In this document: positions 17,602-27,236 of the stretch, in pieces
Numbering within the stretch: the first letter of the stretch is position 1
Layout: each line of letters opens with the position of its first letter
Assembly (NCBI GenBank): GCA_947038155.1
Contig: CAMQVH010000006.1
Coordinates: forward strand, 62,001-126,000
Length of the DNA: 64,000 nt
Direction: 5' to 3'
DNA from: an uncultured Bacteroides sp.
Lineage (GTDB): Bacteria; Bacteroidota; Bacteroidia; Bacteroidales; Bacteroidaceae
Notes under the pieces: model-generated
Seen by the model: the letters and a program-made list of their open reading frames with translations, nothing else
Database searches by the model: none
Told to the model about the DNA's origin: nothing
Made by a program: the position numbers and the translations under genes

Positions 17602-18090
17602 CTAAACTTCTTTTTTCTTTTCTATTACTTTACTACCGTCATGATTCAGTTTCAAGACGAGCTTGGAACGGTCGAATACTGCATGCTCGAAGTTCTGATC
17701 GAACGTGATAGCATCGTGCGGACAAGCATTTACACAAAGTTGGCAGAACATACAAGTGCCCAGGTCATATTCATAGGTCGCCAGGATTTTCTTTTTCTTG
17801 CCGTCTTCTGTTTCAATCGTTTCGCTGGTCACTTTGATTGTGTCGTTCGGACACGCCATCTGACATAATCCGCAGGCTACACAGCGATGTTCATTATTCT
17901 CATTGTGGGGCATGTTCAGTGTTCCACGGAATCGGTCGAACATCTTCAGTTCCTTCCGGTTTTCGGGATATTGCTCGGTCACTTTCTTGCGGAAGTAGAC
18001 CTTGATGCTGGTTTTCATACCCGTTGCCAGTGTACTGATGCCATGCACCAGACCACCTAAGTACGTATATTTTTTATCTTTATATTCCAT
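17602..18090 (-). CDS. nuoI: NADH-quinone oxidoreductase subunit I
   Basis: A 162-residue 8Fe ferredoxin-type subunit that carries clusters N6a and N6b in the peripheral arm. Both CxxCxxCxxxCP motifs are visible: CVACGLCQMACPND and CMFCQLCVNACPHD. It receives electrons from the input side and passes them to NuoB. Because nuoEFG are absent from this operon, NuoI is probably the first iron-sulfur subunit to meet the electron donor, perhaps ferredoxin or flavodoxin; the donor is an inference. It lies 11 bp after nuoH. Confidence 0.95.
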   Translation of the reverse strand: MEYKDKKYTYLGGLVHGISTLATGMKTSIKVYFRKKVTEQYPENRKELKMFDRFRGTLNMPHNENNEHRCVACGLCQMACPNDTIKVTSETIETEDGKKKKILATYEYDLGTCMFCQLCVNACPHDAITFDQNFEHAVFDRSKLVLKLNHDGSKVIEKKKEV

Positions 18091-18101
18091 AATCTAATCT
18101 G

Positions 18102-19178
18102 CTAGAAGTGAAAGCCGAAGGCTACGCAACATGCCATTAATAATAGATTTACCATAGAAATAGGAACCAGGTATTTCCATTCCAGATTCAGAATCTGGTC
18201 GATACGCAGACGGGGGAACGTCCATTTAATCCACATCAGCAGGAATACCACAAAGAACGCTTTGCCGAAGAACCAGATAAATCCGGGGATATAATCCATT
18301 ACGGCATTAAATTCGTTCAGACCGATGATGTGCAACGGCATCCATCCTCCCAGAAAGATGGTGGCGGCAACACTGGCTACGATAAACAAGTTCAAGTATT
18401 CTGCCAAATAGAAGAAACCGAAACCCATACCGGAATATTCGGTGTGGTATCCGGCAGTCAGTTCACTTTCCGCTTCGGGAAGGTCGAACGGACCACGGTT
18501 ACATTCGGCGTTTCCGGCAATCAGGTAGATAATGAAAGCAATCACGGCAGGGATATGTCCCTTGAAAATAAACCAACCGTCGGCTTGCCCTTCCACGATT
18601 TCAGAAAACTGCATGGTTCCCATTAATACGACCATTGTCATAATGCTCATACCTACAGAAAGTTCATAACTGATAATCTGCGCGCCACTTCTCATGGCAC
18701 CAATTAGAGAGAACTTATTGTTACTACCCCAACCGGCAAGCAAAATACCAACTACTCCGATGCTGGAAGCTGCCAACAGAAAGAATACCCCTACATTGAA
18801 ATTAAGAATTTCCGCTCCCTTATTAAAAGGAATACAAGAGAAAGTAAGGAACGAGGCGATAATCACCATGAACGGAGCCAGGTTGTAGAGGAAATGGTCG
18901 GCACCTTTCGGCATGAAAATCTCCTTGGTCATCATTTTGAGCACGTCGCATATCACCTGAATAGAGCCCCATTTGCCCACCCGGTTCGGACCGAGACGAC
19001 ACTGGAAGAACCCGCAGACCTTGCGTTCCATATAAATCAATATGATAGCGAGGATGGCATACAATGCAACAATGCATACGCCGACAGCCACACATTCTAT
19101 AAATACAGCCACTCCCTCAGGCATGATGAAGAGAAGTAGCTCATGTATCCAATTTGTTACTATACTAAAGTCGAACAT
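18102..19178 (-). CDS. nuoH: NADH-quinone oxidoreductase subunit H
   Basis: A 358-residue membrane subunit that anchors the peripheral arm and forms part of the quinone chamber. Diagnostic motifs are [20 protein letters not shown] near the N-terminus, [20 protein letters not shown] in the middle, and [13 protein letters not shown] near the C-terminus. The gap from nuoCD (92 bp) contains two inverted heptanucleotide repeat runs. Length is typical. Confidence 0.95.
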   Translation of the reverse strand: MFDFSIVTNWIHELLLFIMPEGVAVFIECVAVGVCIVALYAILAIILIYMERKVCGFFQCRLGPNRVGKWGSIQVICDVLKMMTKEIFMPKGADHFLYNLAPFMVIIASFLTFSCIPFNKGAEILNFNVGVFFLLAASSIGVVGILLAGWGSNNKFSLIGAMRSGAQIISYELSVGMSIMTMVVLMGTMQFSEIVEGQADGWFIFKGHIPAVIAFIIYLIAGNAECNRGPFDLPEAESELTAGYHTEYSGMGFGFFYLAEYLNLFIVASVAATIFLGGWMPLHIIGLNEFNAVMDYIPGFIWFFGKAFFVVFLLMWIKWTFPRLRIDQILNLEWKYLVPISMVNLLLMACCVAFGFHF

Positions 19179-19180
19179 AT

Positions 19181-19269
19181 TTAATTAGTGTTTAGTGTTT
19201 AATGATTAGTAATTAACATATCGATGCATTTTTTTTGTTAATCGTTCATCACTAAACGTTAATCGTTAA
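19181..19269. repeat. Inverted pair of heptanucleotide repeat runs between nuoCD and nuoH
   Basis: Left run (19181-19215): TTAATTA, GTGTTTA, GTGTTTA, ATGATTA, GTAATTA. Right run (19235-19269): TTGTTAA, TCGTTCA, TCACTAA, ACGTTAA, TCGTTAA. Each is five exact 7-bp steps. The left unit phased as TTAGTGT matches the right unit read on the other strand as TTAGTGA, so the runs are inverted and could fold. The 19-bp centre includes an eight-T tract. Confidence 0.8.
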
Positions 19270-19270
19270 C

Positions 19271-20863
19271 TTACCGGTCTATATCCGGAACCACATAGTC
19301 CAGCGTTCCGCCAATGGCAATCAGGTCGGCAATCTTCGCTCCACGACAGATCGTGTCGATGGCAGCTACAAGTGGCAACCCCGTGGCACGATAGTGCAGG
19401 CGATACGGCATTTTGTCACCCTGGCTTTCGAGGAAAACACCGAATTCACCGCGGCTTCCTTCCACAGCAGCATAGTAGCTGCCTTCGGGAACACGGATGA
19501 TTGGTTTCATCTTCTCCTGATACGGCCCTTCGGGAATATTGTCTATTAATTGCTCAATGATGTTCAGACTTTCCATGATTTCGTCCATACGCACCAGATA
19601 GCGGGCGAAGCAGTCGCCTTCCGTATAAACGATTTCTTTGAAATCCACTTTGTCGTATACACCGTAAGGGATTCGCTTGCGCACGTCGCAGGCCCAGCCC
19701 GAAGCACGACCTGTACCACCGGTGCAACCGAAAGAAATAGCATCCTCCCGACTTAGTACACCCACACCTTTCATACGGCTTTGAGCAATGATATTGCCTG
19801 TGAATATATCGTGATATTCGTGAATGATACCTCTCATATACGGAATAAATTCTTTCACCCGTTTGACGAAGTTCGGGTGAAGGTCAGCCTGTACACCGCC
19901 AATCGTATTGTAGTTCATAATCAAGCGTCCGCCACAAGTCTCCTCAAAAATATCGAGAATCTTTTCACGGTCACGGAATCCGTAGAAGAAAGCCGTCAGT
20001 GCTCCCAAGTCCATGGTAAGAGCAGAGAAAAACAATAAGTGAGAGTCGATACGTTGTAATTCATCCATAATCGTGCGTATATACTGCACGCGCTGGCTAA
20101 CCTCGATACCCATCGCCTTCTCAATACACATACATAATGCATGTCGGTTCTGGTGTGCACCCAAATAATCAAGACGGTCTGTCAGAGCCAGTGTCTGAGG
20201 ATAAGTAAGACTTTCATTCATCTTCTCGATACCACGGTGGATATATCCACAGTTTGCGTCAATCTTACGGATGATTTCACCTTCAAGAGAAACACGGAAA
20301 CGCATTACACCGTGAGTTGCAGGGTGTTGCGGACCGATGTTGACTACATATTCTTCTTCGCCGAACAGTTTCGTCTCTTTGTTCTTGATAGTTCCGTCCG
20401 GGTTGAGTTCTATTTCCTGAGTCGTGTCGAACGTTTCCTCATTGGTCATGCAGAGCGGATTATCTTTTTCCGGATTATTGTCTTTGCGCATCGGATAACC
20501 TATCCAGTCGTTACGCAGATACAGACGACGCATATCGGGATGACCGATAAAGGTGATGCCGTAATAATCGAAAACTTCGCGTTCGTAGAAGTCAGCTATC
20601 TTCCATATGTCGCTGACAGACGGTATTTCCGGCAGGTCACGGTTGGTAGTCGCAGTTTTTAATGCTATCCGTTCGCCCGTGACGGTAGATTCCAGATGAT
20701 AGACCACGCCTAAACCACGGAGTTTCTCCGGAGCGTCTTTCTCATCCGTCACTCCCCAGTCCATACCGGTGAGGCTTTCGAGAAAGTCCATCTGCTTTTC
20801 ATTTCGCAAGCGCAGCATCTCGTCATGTAATGCTGCAGGGGCTATAAATTGTATTTCTTGCAT
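19271..20863 (-). CDS. nuoCD: Fused NADH-quinone oxidoreductase subunits C/D
   Basis: A 530-residue natural fusion. NuoC-like sequence occupies about residues 1-150 (including FYEREVFDYYGITFIGHPDMRR), and NuoD-like sequence begins around 170 (NIGPQHPATHGVMRFRVSLEGE). The NuoD part forms the quinone site with NuoB. Conserved histidine and arginine features such as GYIHRGIEKM and GCTGGTGRASG are present, and the C-terminus ends with GTLDYVVPDIDR. Fusion of C and D also occurs in E. coli. It lies 27 bp after nuoB. Confidence 0.95.
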   Translation of the reverse strand: MQEIQFIAPAALHDEMLRLRNEKQMDFLESLTGMDWGVTDEKDAPEKLRGLGVVYHLESTVTGERIALKTATTNRDLPEIPSVSDIWKIADFYEREVFDYYGITFIGHPDMRRLYLRNDWIGYPMRKDNNPEKDNPLCMTNEETFDTTQEIELNPDGTIKNKETKLFGEEEYVVNIGPQHPATHGVMRFRVSLEGEIIRKIDANCGYIHRGIEKMNESLTYPQTLALTDRLDYLGAHQNRHALCMCIEKAMGIEVSQRVQYIRTIMDELQRIDSHLLFFSALTMDLGALTAFFYGFRDREKILDIFEETCGGRLIMNYNTIGGVQADLHPNFVKRVKEFIPYMRGIIHEYHDIFTGNIIAQSRMKGVGVLSREDAISFGCTGGTGRASGWACDVRKRIPYGVYDKVDFKEIVYTEGDCFARYLVRMDEIMESLNIIEQLIDNIPEGPYQEKMKPIIRVPEGSYYAAVEGSRGEFGVFLESQGDKMPYRLHYRATGLPLVAAIDTICRGAKIADLIAIGGTLDYVVPDIDR

Positions 20864-20890
20864 AAATCAAATTAAATTAAGAACGTAGAG

Positions 20891-21493
20891 TCATTCTTCA
20901 TTTTTTATATAATCCGGTTTCTTCTCTTTCCTGTTCACTCCACCAAAGAACTTTTCTATTTTCACTTTGCGTTGCAACTGCATCATGCCATAATAGAAAG
21001 CCTCGGGACGCGGCGGGCATCCGGGGATATATACATCTACCGGAAGAATCTTGTCCACCCCGTTCACCACATGGTAGGACTTCCTGAAAGGACCGCCGCT
21101 GACAGCGCATCCGCCTACGGCAACCACATATTTCGGGTCGGGCATCTGGTCGTAAAGCCGCTTCAATACCGGAGCCATTTTATTGGTGATTGTTCCGCAT
21201 ACCATAATCATATCAGCCTGACGCGGACTGGCACGGGCTACTTCAAACCCGAAGCGGGCCATATCATAACGCGCGGCACCCAGTGCCATAAATTCGATAC
21301 CGCAACAACTGGTAGCGAAAGTAAGCGGCCACAGCGAATTGCTGCGTCCCCAGTTGATAAAGTCATCAAGAACTCCGAGAGCGACGTTTGCCCCTCCGGC
21401 ATTAAGTTCCCTGACCAACTTTTCCAATGATTCATTGTCAATGAACTCCTCATACGGAATTGATTTTATTTTTGGCTTTTTGGTTATTTCCAT
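20891..21493 (-). CDS. nuoB: NADH-quinone oxidoreductase subunit B
   Basis: A 200-residue subunit carrying cluster N2, the final iron-sulfur centre before quinone. The four ligands are visible: C63 and C64 (ATSCCGIEF), C129 ([11 protein letters not shown]) and C159 ([10 protein letters not shown]). The ORF track begins at 21604, but the first 37 residues overlap nuoA in another frame and do not look like NuoB. ATG 21493 ([10 protein letters not shown]) overlaps the nuoA stop by 10 bp, as expected for coupled translation. Confidence 0.95.
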   Translation of the reverse strand: MEITKKPKIKSIPYEEFIDNESLEKLVRELNAGGANVALGVLDDFINWGRSNSLWPLTFATSCCGIEFMALGAARYDMARFGFEVARASPRQADMIMVCGTITNKMAPVLKRLYDQMPDPKYVVAVGGCAVSGGPFRKSYHVVNGVDKILPVDVYIPGCPPRPEAFYYGMMQLQRKVKIEKFFGGVNRKEKKPDYIKNEE

Positions 21494-21834
21494 TCCAAAG
21501 CTCCTTTCCTCCAGGCATAAGCAAGACCCAGAACTAGAATGATAAAGAAGAAGAGAATACTGATAAGTCCCTGTGGTCCCATGTCGCGCATGACCACTGC
21601 CCACGGAAACAGGAAAGCTGTTTCAACGTCGAACATCAGGAACAGGATAGCAAACAAGTAGTAACCTACACGGAACTGCATCCATGATTTACCACGTGTC
21701 GGTATACCACATTCGTAAGCTTCAAACTTTTGCACATTGTACGAACGGGGTGAAATAGCACGTGAAAGAGCTATCACTACACCGACAAAAGCAAGCGCTG
21801 TTAGTAAAACAACAACTAAAAATGTAAAATTCAT
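21484..21834 (-). CDS. nuoA: NADH-quinone oxidoreductase subunit A
   Basis: A 116-residue, three-helix membrane subunit and first gene of the nuo operon. Typical features are [20 protein letters not shown] after helix 1 and [14 protein letters not shown] in helix 2. With NuoH and NuoJ it seals the quinone cavity. The 118 bp upstream to the next gene contains no recognisable TAnnTTTG promoter on the minus strand, so the operon promoter is not identified. Confidence 0.95.
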   Translation of the reverse strand: MNFTFLVVVLLTALAFVGVVIALSRAISPRSYNVQKFEAYECGIPTRGKSWMQFRVGYYLFAILFLMFDVETAFLFPWAVVMRDMGPQGLISILFFFIILVLGLAYAWRKGALEWK

Positions 21835-21952
21835 AATTCAATAGCTGTTTAGATTGAATATTATAGAAATAAACAACTGGATTATCCACCCTCCGGGGGA
21901 CGAAACCAACTGTAATATAAGTGACGGGCAAAAAAGCCGACTGTACTGTCGT

Positions 21953-22330
21953 CTAAACCACAATCTTTCTTAATCCATATATATAATAGGAGATAGGATC
22001 GTAGTAGCAGGTGGGAGCGTGGAGCGATATAAGGTAAGGCGGACTTTGAAGTTTGTGATGTTCGCAGAAATAGGCTATTAGCAATAACACACTCTTATCT
22101 GCCGGAACATGTGCAACTTCCGTATGACTCATATCGCAGGATTGGGTAGAATAAAAGTTATAAAGGCGTTCCAAAGCATTGTGTGTCGGATGCTCTTGGG
22201 ATACATAGCACTTCTCCTGCCTGTGAGCCGGGGAAGAAACCTTGCAAATATTTTCCATTGCTCCATTTGTTGTGCAATGAATAAGCAAAGTCAGTACCAA
22301 AAGTAGTCCGAATTTTAGGATTTGTTTCAT
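21953..22330 (-). CDS. Small exported hypothetical protein
   Basis: A 125-residue protein I do not recognise. It starts with a basic residue followed by a hydrophobic segment (ILKFGLLLVLTLLIH) ending near a cysteine, consistent with a signal or membrane anchor. The remainder is Cys/His/Tyr-rich (for example CEHHKLQSP and CYYDP). A good promoter match lies just upstream (TTTG, 22 nt, TATATTTG), which supports it being a real transcript. It lies between trkH and nuoA, all on the minus strand. It could also be the leader of the nuo transcript. Function unknown. Confidence 0.6.
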   Translation of the reverse strand: MKQILKFGLLLVLTLLIHCTTNGAMENICKVSSPAHRQEKCYVSQEHPTHNALERLYNFYSTQSCDMSHTEVAHVPADKSVLLLIAYFCEHHKLQSPPYLISLHAPTCYYDPISYYIYGLRKIVV

Positions 22331-22349
22331 CTTTTCCTTTTAACGGCTG

Positions 22350-22383
22350 CAAATATAGGACTAATATTTATACTTTTTGCAAA
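22350..22383 (-). promoter_or_regulatory. Promoter for small hypothetical gene (possibly nuo operon)
   Basis: On the minus strand TTTG (22380-22383) and TATATTTG (22350-22357) are 22 bp apart, close to the Bacteroides sigma-ABfr arrangement. The -7 element ends 19 bp before the ATG at 22330. As no nearer promoter was found for nuoA, this may drive the whole nuo operon. Confidence 0.6.
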
Positions 22384-22441
22384 GTCCGGGTAGCAAAAAA
22401 GGTTTTTTTAGCACTCAACTTGATTTGTGTCAAGTCTTCGC

Positions 22442-23899
22442 CTAGTTTTTTTTCCAAAAGTCAGAAGTAAAGAGCAATAGCACTGTAAATAATTCCAAAC
22501 GTCCCAGAAGCATCAGGAAAGAAAGCAGCCATTTGGCAAGAACCGGTAGTTCGCTCCATGAAAAAGCCGGACCGCAGGTACCGAGTCCCGGCCCCATATT
22601 ACCCATGCTTGAAATAACTGTTCCCACTGATTCCAGGAAACCTACCCCAAGTCCCATCATGATAAGTATGCTGATAAGGGCAATCACTGCATACAAAAAG
22701 GTGAAAGCCAATACAGTGGACTGGATGGAAGGGGAGATAACCTGCTTGTTTACACGTACCGGAAGCACGGCATTGGGATGCAGGATATGTTTGAATTCAT
22801 TTTTCACTACCTTAAATAAGATCACCATACGGATACACTTGATACCACCTGTTGTACTACCGGCACAGGCTCCGATAATCATCACAATAAGAAGGCATCC
22901 CCAAAGAATGGAAGGCCAAAGCATATAGTCGGCTGTGGCGAATCCCGTGGAGGTCTGCAATGAAATTACTTGGAAAAGTGATTTACGGAATGCTTCTTCC
23001 GCACCCATTGGAGATGTCTGATAGAGCCAGGCTGCAATAAATAGGGTGAAGAAGGAAACGCATATAAAATAGAACTTCAATTCCGCGTCATGAATAAACT
23101 TCTTTATCTTGCCGTTGAACATTAACAACAACAGCGTGAAGTTGATTCCTGACAAAAACATGAAGATGGAGATTACATAATCTATATAGGGAGAGTGATA
23201 GTATTCAATACTGGCTTGCTTGGTAGAAAAACCACCGGTACTGGTCGTTGTGAAAGCATGGCATATACTGTCGAATACGCTCATGCCACCAAATACTAAC
23301 AATATAATGAGAGTTCCCGTCATTCCTGCATAAATACCCCAGAGCCATTTGGCTGTAATGCCAATGCGGGGATGTACTTTGTCATGAGTAGGGCCGCTGG
23401 CTTCTGCCGCAAATACCTGAATACCACCAACACCAAAAATAGGCAGGACGGCAATGGTAAAGAATACAATACCCAAACCGCCAATCCATTGCGTCATGGC
23501 GCGCCAGAAGAGTATTCCGTGCGGCATTGATTCGATGTTATTTAAGATAGTAGCTCCCGTACTGCTGAAACCTGACATGGTTTCAAAGAATGCGTTGGTG
23601 ATACTTGGAATATATCCTCCTATATAATAAGGTAACATTCCGAAAAGAGAGAACGTGACCCATGCTACACTGACAATGACATATCCGTCACGTCGATTGA
23701 GCGATTTTTCCGCACCTTTGCCGATGGCAAGCAATACAATACCTACACCGGCAGCAATAGCCGATGAAATCAGGAAACTCTGCAAGTCATTCTCTTTGTA
23801 GAATAAAGAAACAACACCGCAGCATAGTAACATCGCAGTTTCTATAAGCAGCAGAAAACCCAGAATCCGGTATATCATCTTCGAGTTGATCATAAACAA
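22442..23899 (-). CDS. trkH: Trk potassium uptake protein, membrane subunit TrkH
   Basis: A 485-residue K+ channel-like subunit with four pore-loop repeats whose filter segments are visible: GFSSTGATIL, TTSTGGFSTK, LQTSTGFATAD and ISSMGNMGPGLG. It conducts K+ inward and is gated by the cytoplasmic TrkA ring encoded 21 bp upstream. It is the last gene of dxs-trkA-trkH. Length is that of E. coli TrkH. Confidence 0.93.
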   Translation of the reverse strand: MFMINSKMIYRILGFLLLIETAMLLCCGVVSLFYKENDLQSFLISSAIAAGVGIVLLAIGKGAEKSLNRRDGYVIVSVAWVTFSLFGMLPYYIGGYIPSITNAFFETMSGFSSTGATILNNIESMPHGILFWRAMTQWIGGLGIVFFTIAVLPIFGVGGIQVFAAEASGPTHDKVHPRIGITAKWLWGIYAGMTGTLIILLVFGGMSVFDSICHAFTTTSTGGFSTKQASIEYYHSPYIDYVISIFMFLSGINFTLLLLMFNGKIKKFIHDAELKFYFICVSFFTLFIAAWLYQTSPMGAEEAFRKSLFQVISLQTSTGFATADYMLWPSILWGCLLIVMIIGACAGSTTGGIKCIRMVILFKVVKNEFKHILHPNAVLPVRVNKQVISPSIQSTVLAFTFLYAVIALISILIMMGLGVGFLESVGTVISSMGNMGPGLGTCGPAFSWSELPVLAKWLLSFLMLLGRLELFTVLLLFTSDFWKKN

Positions 23900-23920
23900 A
23901 TGTCAAGTGTTACTTACTAC

Positions 23921-25261
23921 CTAATGAAAGAATTTCTCGATTTTCTTAATCATCATACTCAAGCAGAACACTACTACATGGTCGCCCGGTTGAATCAGCG
24001 TATCACCGGTAACCAGTATTCCTTCTCCGTTGCGAATCATACCGCCGATAGTCGTCCCTTTCGGTAGCCCGAGGTCTTTGATCAGATGTTTTGTTATTTT
24101 TGCTCCGGCGGGTACAGTAAATTCTGCGACATCCGCATTGGCAAACGTCAGACATTTCACATTGGAGACGTCGGCATCCAGCATCATTTGATAAATATGG
24201 CTGGCGGCAATCATCTTCTTGTTGATAACCGTACCGATGTCAAGGCTTTCCGCCATGCCGATATAGTCGATATTCTCGACTTCTGCCACGGTCTTTTCCA
24301 CCCCCATGCGTTTGGCGGCAAGACAAGCCAGTATGTTGGTTTCGGAATTTCCGGTTAGGGCAACGAAGGCTTCGGTATTCTTCAATCCTTCTTCGATGAG
24401 CAGATCCATGTCGCGACCGTCTCCGTTGATAATCATTGTTTTGTCGTCCAATAGTTCTGTCAACCGGTTGCAACGGTTAATGTCATTGTCTACGATTTTC
24501 ACTTGCATATAATCCGGCACGTATTGGGCGGTACGGACTGCGATGCGGCTTCCGCCCATAATCATCACGTTGCGCACGTCGGCATAATCTTCCTTGCCGG
24601 CTATCTTACGTATATAAGGAATATATTTGCGGGTGGTGGTGAAATAAACAATGTCATGCAGTTTTATCACATCGTCTCCGCGTGGAATAATGGTTTCCGT
24701 TTCGCGTTTGATGGCTACTATGTGATAAGGAATGTCCGGTGCCCCCAGCTCATAGAGAGGAATATTCAGTATCTCCGCTTTTTCGCGCATCTTCGTACCG
24801 ATCAGTACGAGTGCTCCGCCACAGAATTCCCACCATTGGCGTACCCAGCTCATGCGCATGGAAGATACGATTTCTTTGGCAGCCAACATCTCAGGGTAGA
24901 TTAACGAATCCACTCCCAACTTTTGGAAGAACTCTTTATTTTTTGGCAGAAGATATTCGTAATTGTCGATACGTGCCACTGTCTTTTTAGCTCCCAGATT
25001 GGTAGCCAGCATACAGGCAGTCATGTTTCGGCTTTCGTTCGGAGTAACTGCAATGAAGAGGTCGGCTTCTTTGACACCTACCTCTTTCAGACCGGAGATA
25101 GAAGAAGGAGAGGCGGCAACTGTCAGTAAGTCGAAATTGGCGCTGAGAGCACTTAGTTTCTCTTCGTCATCGTCCATCAGGATAATGTCTTGCTTTTCGC
25201 GCGATAACAGTTTGGCCAAATGGGTGCCTACGTTGCCGGCACCGGCGATAATAATCTTCAT
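23921..25261 (-). CDS. trkA: Trk system regulatory protein TrkA
   Basis: A 446-residue cytosolic gating subunit composed of two RCK modules in tandem. Nucleotide-binding Rossmann motifs are IIIAGAGNVGTHLAK at the N-terminus and VMIMGGSRIAVRTAQ at about residue 232. Each is followed by a TrkA-C domain. It binds NAD(H) or ATP and controls TrkH. Its ATG lies 1 bp after the dxs stop codon, so translation is probably coupled to that isoprenoid gene. Confidence 0.93.
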   Translation of the reverse strand: MKIIIAGAGNVGTHLAKLLSREKQDIILMDDDEEKLSALSANFDLLTVAASPSSISGLKEVGVKEADLFIAVTPNESRNMTACMLATNLGAKKTVARIDNYEYLLPKNKEFFQKLGVDSLIYPEMLAAKEIVSSMRMSWVRQWWEFCGGALVLIGTKMREKAEILNIPLYELGAPDIPYHIVAIKRETETIIPRGDDVIKLHDIVYFTTTRKYIPYIRKIAGKEDYADVRNVMIMGGSRIAVRTAQYVPDYMQVKIVDNDINRCNRLTELLDDKTMIINGDGRDMDLLIEEGLKNTEAFVALTGNSETNILACLAAKRMGVEKTVAEVENIDYIGMAESLDIGTVINKKMIAASHIYQMMLDADVSNVKCLTFANADVAEFTVPAGAKITKHLIKDLGLPKGTTIGGMIRNGEGILVTGDTLIQPGDHVVVFCLSMMIKKIEKFFH

Positions 25262-25262
25262 G

Positions 25263-27167
25263 TCAATTGATAAATTCTTTTATTTTAGTCAGAATACCTT
25301 CTTCGTCCATGTCGCAGATATGATAAAGTTCGGCCACTGAACCATGTTCCACAAATATATTAGGGATACCGATACGCTTCACTGTCGGTTTGTATTCATT
25401 GTCTGCCATAAATTCGAGGATAGCGCTGCCCATACCGCCTTTGATAATACCGTCTTCAACGGTAAGGATACGCTTGAATTTGCGACCTATTTCATGTAGT
25501 AACTCCTCATCCAGCGGTTTCAGGAAACGTAAATCAAAATGGGCGATGGATTTGCCAAACTTGGCTTCTGCCTGGGCGATGGCGCGAGCGGCAGTATTTC
25601 CTATAGGTCCGATAGTAATAACCGCAAGGTCGTCACCGTCTTTCAACTTTCTTCCTTTTCCTACCGGAACTTCTTCCAGCGGACATTTCCAGTCCACCAA
25701 CACACCGCGTCCCCGTGGATAACGAATCACGAACGGACCTTTGTCCGGCAGTTGTGCCGTGTACATTAATCGGCGTAACTCGTGTTCGTCCATTGGCGAA
25801 GAAATAGTCAAGTTAGGTATCGGGCGCAGGCAAGCCATGTCAAAAGCTCCGTGATGTGTAGGCCCGTCTTCACCGACAAGTCCGGCACGGTCGAGACACA
25901 ATACCACAGGAAGATTCTGTATCGCTACGTCATGGATGATATTATCATGTGCCCGTTGCAGAAAAGAAGAATAGATATTGCAGAACGGCAGCAATCCGTC
26001 TTTCGCCATACCACCGGAGAAAGTAACGGCATGTCCTTCGGCGATGCCGACATCAAATGCACGTTTCGGCATTTTCTCCATAAGGATATTCATCGAACAG
26101 CCGCTGGGCATGGCAGGAGTCACACCGACAATCTTCGGGTTGGCTTCGGCAAGCTCTACCAGTGTATTTCCGAATACATCCTGGAAGAGAGGCGGCATTC
26201 CTTCCGTGTTGGCAATGAAACGTTTGCCGGTGACGGGGTCGAATTTGCCCGGAGCATGCCATTCGGTAGCATGTTCTTCTGCCGGGGCAAACCCTTTTCC
26301 TTTTATAGTGTGTAAATGCAGGATTTTAGGTCCTTGCAAATCTTTAATATCATGCAGTACTCGGGCAAGATTCCTAACATCGTGCCCGTCTATCGGACCG
26401 AAATAACGGATATTCATCCCTTCGAAAATATTCTGTTGCTGTGCAGCCATCGACTTCAGACTGTTGCCGAAACGTATCAGTGCTTTGCGGCGTTCCTCAT
26501 TCAGGATACCGAGTTTGAACAACACACGTGACATGCTGAAACGCAACTGGTTGTAACGGTTGGAAGTCGTCAGGTTGAAAAGATACTGTTTCATGCCACC
26601 GACGCTGCGGTCGATAGCCATATCATTGTCATTCAGTATAATAAGCAGATTGTTTGGGGTGACAGACGCATTGTTCAACCCTTCAAAAGCCAGGCCGCCA
26701 CTCATGGAGCCGTCGCCGATGATGGCTACCACATGACGTTTGGAATCCCCTTTCTGAGCAGCGGCAACAGCCATGCCAAGGGCAGCGGAGATTGAATTAG
26801 AAGCATGCCCGCATGTAAAAGTATCATATTCGCTCTCTTCCGGTGATGGAAAAGGGCGTATTCCGCCAAACTTCCGGTTGGTGGAAAAAACTTCGCGACG
26901 TCCTGTCAGAATTTTATGGCCGTAAGCCTGATGTCCCACATCCCATACAATACGGTCATAGGGCGTATTGTAGATGTAGTGCAGAGCTACCGTCAGTTCC
27001 ACTGTCCCCAGACTGGCAGCAAAATGTCCCGGATTGCAGCAGAGTTCTTTAATAATGTCTTGCCGCAGTTCATCGCATACTTCCGGCAGTTGGTCTACGT
27101 TTAATTTCCGTAGGTCTTCGGGGTAATTAATAGCGTTTAGCAAGTTATATATCGGTTCATTCTTCAT
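25263..27167 (-). CDS. dxs: 1-deoxy-D-xylulose-5-phosphate synthase
   Basis: A 634-residue thiamine-diphosphate enzyme that condenses pyruvate with glyceraldehyde 3-phosphate, the first step of the MEP isoprenoid pathway. The TPP/Mg motif is [52 protein letters not shown] and the C-terminal transketolase fold are all present. It heads a minus-strand unit with trkA and trkH. A TACTTTTG promoter element lies 20 bp upstream of the ATG, back to back with the promoter of the GSCFA gene. Confidence 0.96.
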   Translation of the reverse strand: MKNEPIYNLLNAINYPEDLRKLNVDQLPEVCDELRQDIIKELCCNPGHFAASLGTVELTVALHYIYNTPYDRIVWDVGHQAYGHKILTGRREVFSTNRKFGGIRPFPSPEESEYDTFTCGHASNSISAALGMAVAAAQKGDSKRHVVAIIGDGSMSGGLAFEGLNNASVTPNNLLIILNDNDMAIDRSVGGMKQYLFNLTTSNRYNQLRFSMSRVLFKLGILNEERRKALIRFGNSLKSMAAQQQNIFEGMNIRYFGPIDGHDVRNLARVLHDIKDLQGPKILHLHTIKGKGFAPAEEHATEWHAPGKFDPVTGKRFIANTEGMPPLFQDVFGNTLVELAEANPKIVGVTPAMPSGCSMNILMEKMPKRAFDVGIAEGHAVTFSGGMAKDGLLPFCNIYSSFLQRAHDNIIHDVAIQNLPVVLCLDRAGLVGEDGPTHHGAFDMACLRPIPNLTISSPMDEHELRRLMYTAQLPDKGPFVIRYPRGRGVLVDWKCPLEEVPVGKGRKLKDGDDLAVITIGPIGNTAARAIAQAEAKFGKSIAHFDLRFLKPLDEELLHEIGRKFKRILTVEDGIIKGGMGSAILEFMADNEYKPTVKRIGIPNIFVEHGSVAELYHICDMDEEGILTKIKEFIN

Positions 27168-27186
27168 GATTCGAGAAAATTTAGTG

Positions 27187-27215
27187 CAAAAGTACGAAAA
27201 GAAAGTCTACTTTTG
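27187..27215. promoter_or_regulatory. Back-to-back divergent promoters of dxs and the GSCFA gene
   Basis: TACTTTTG occurs on the minus strand at 27187-27194 (for dxs) and on the plus strand at 27208-27215 (for the GSCFA gene). Including flanks, the region is an inverted repeat, TGCAAAAGTA, 13 bp, TACTTTTGCA. Each promoter's -33 zone overlaps the other's -7 element, so the two may compete for RNA polymerase. Confidence 0.6.
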
Positions 27216-27236
27216 CATACGAAATGTAATAAAGTG

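Noticed and set aside
22411-22441. Terminator for trkH from ACTTGA/TCAAGT
   Set aside because: The 6-bp stem is short, and on the minus strand it is followed by A-rich rather than T-rich sequence.
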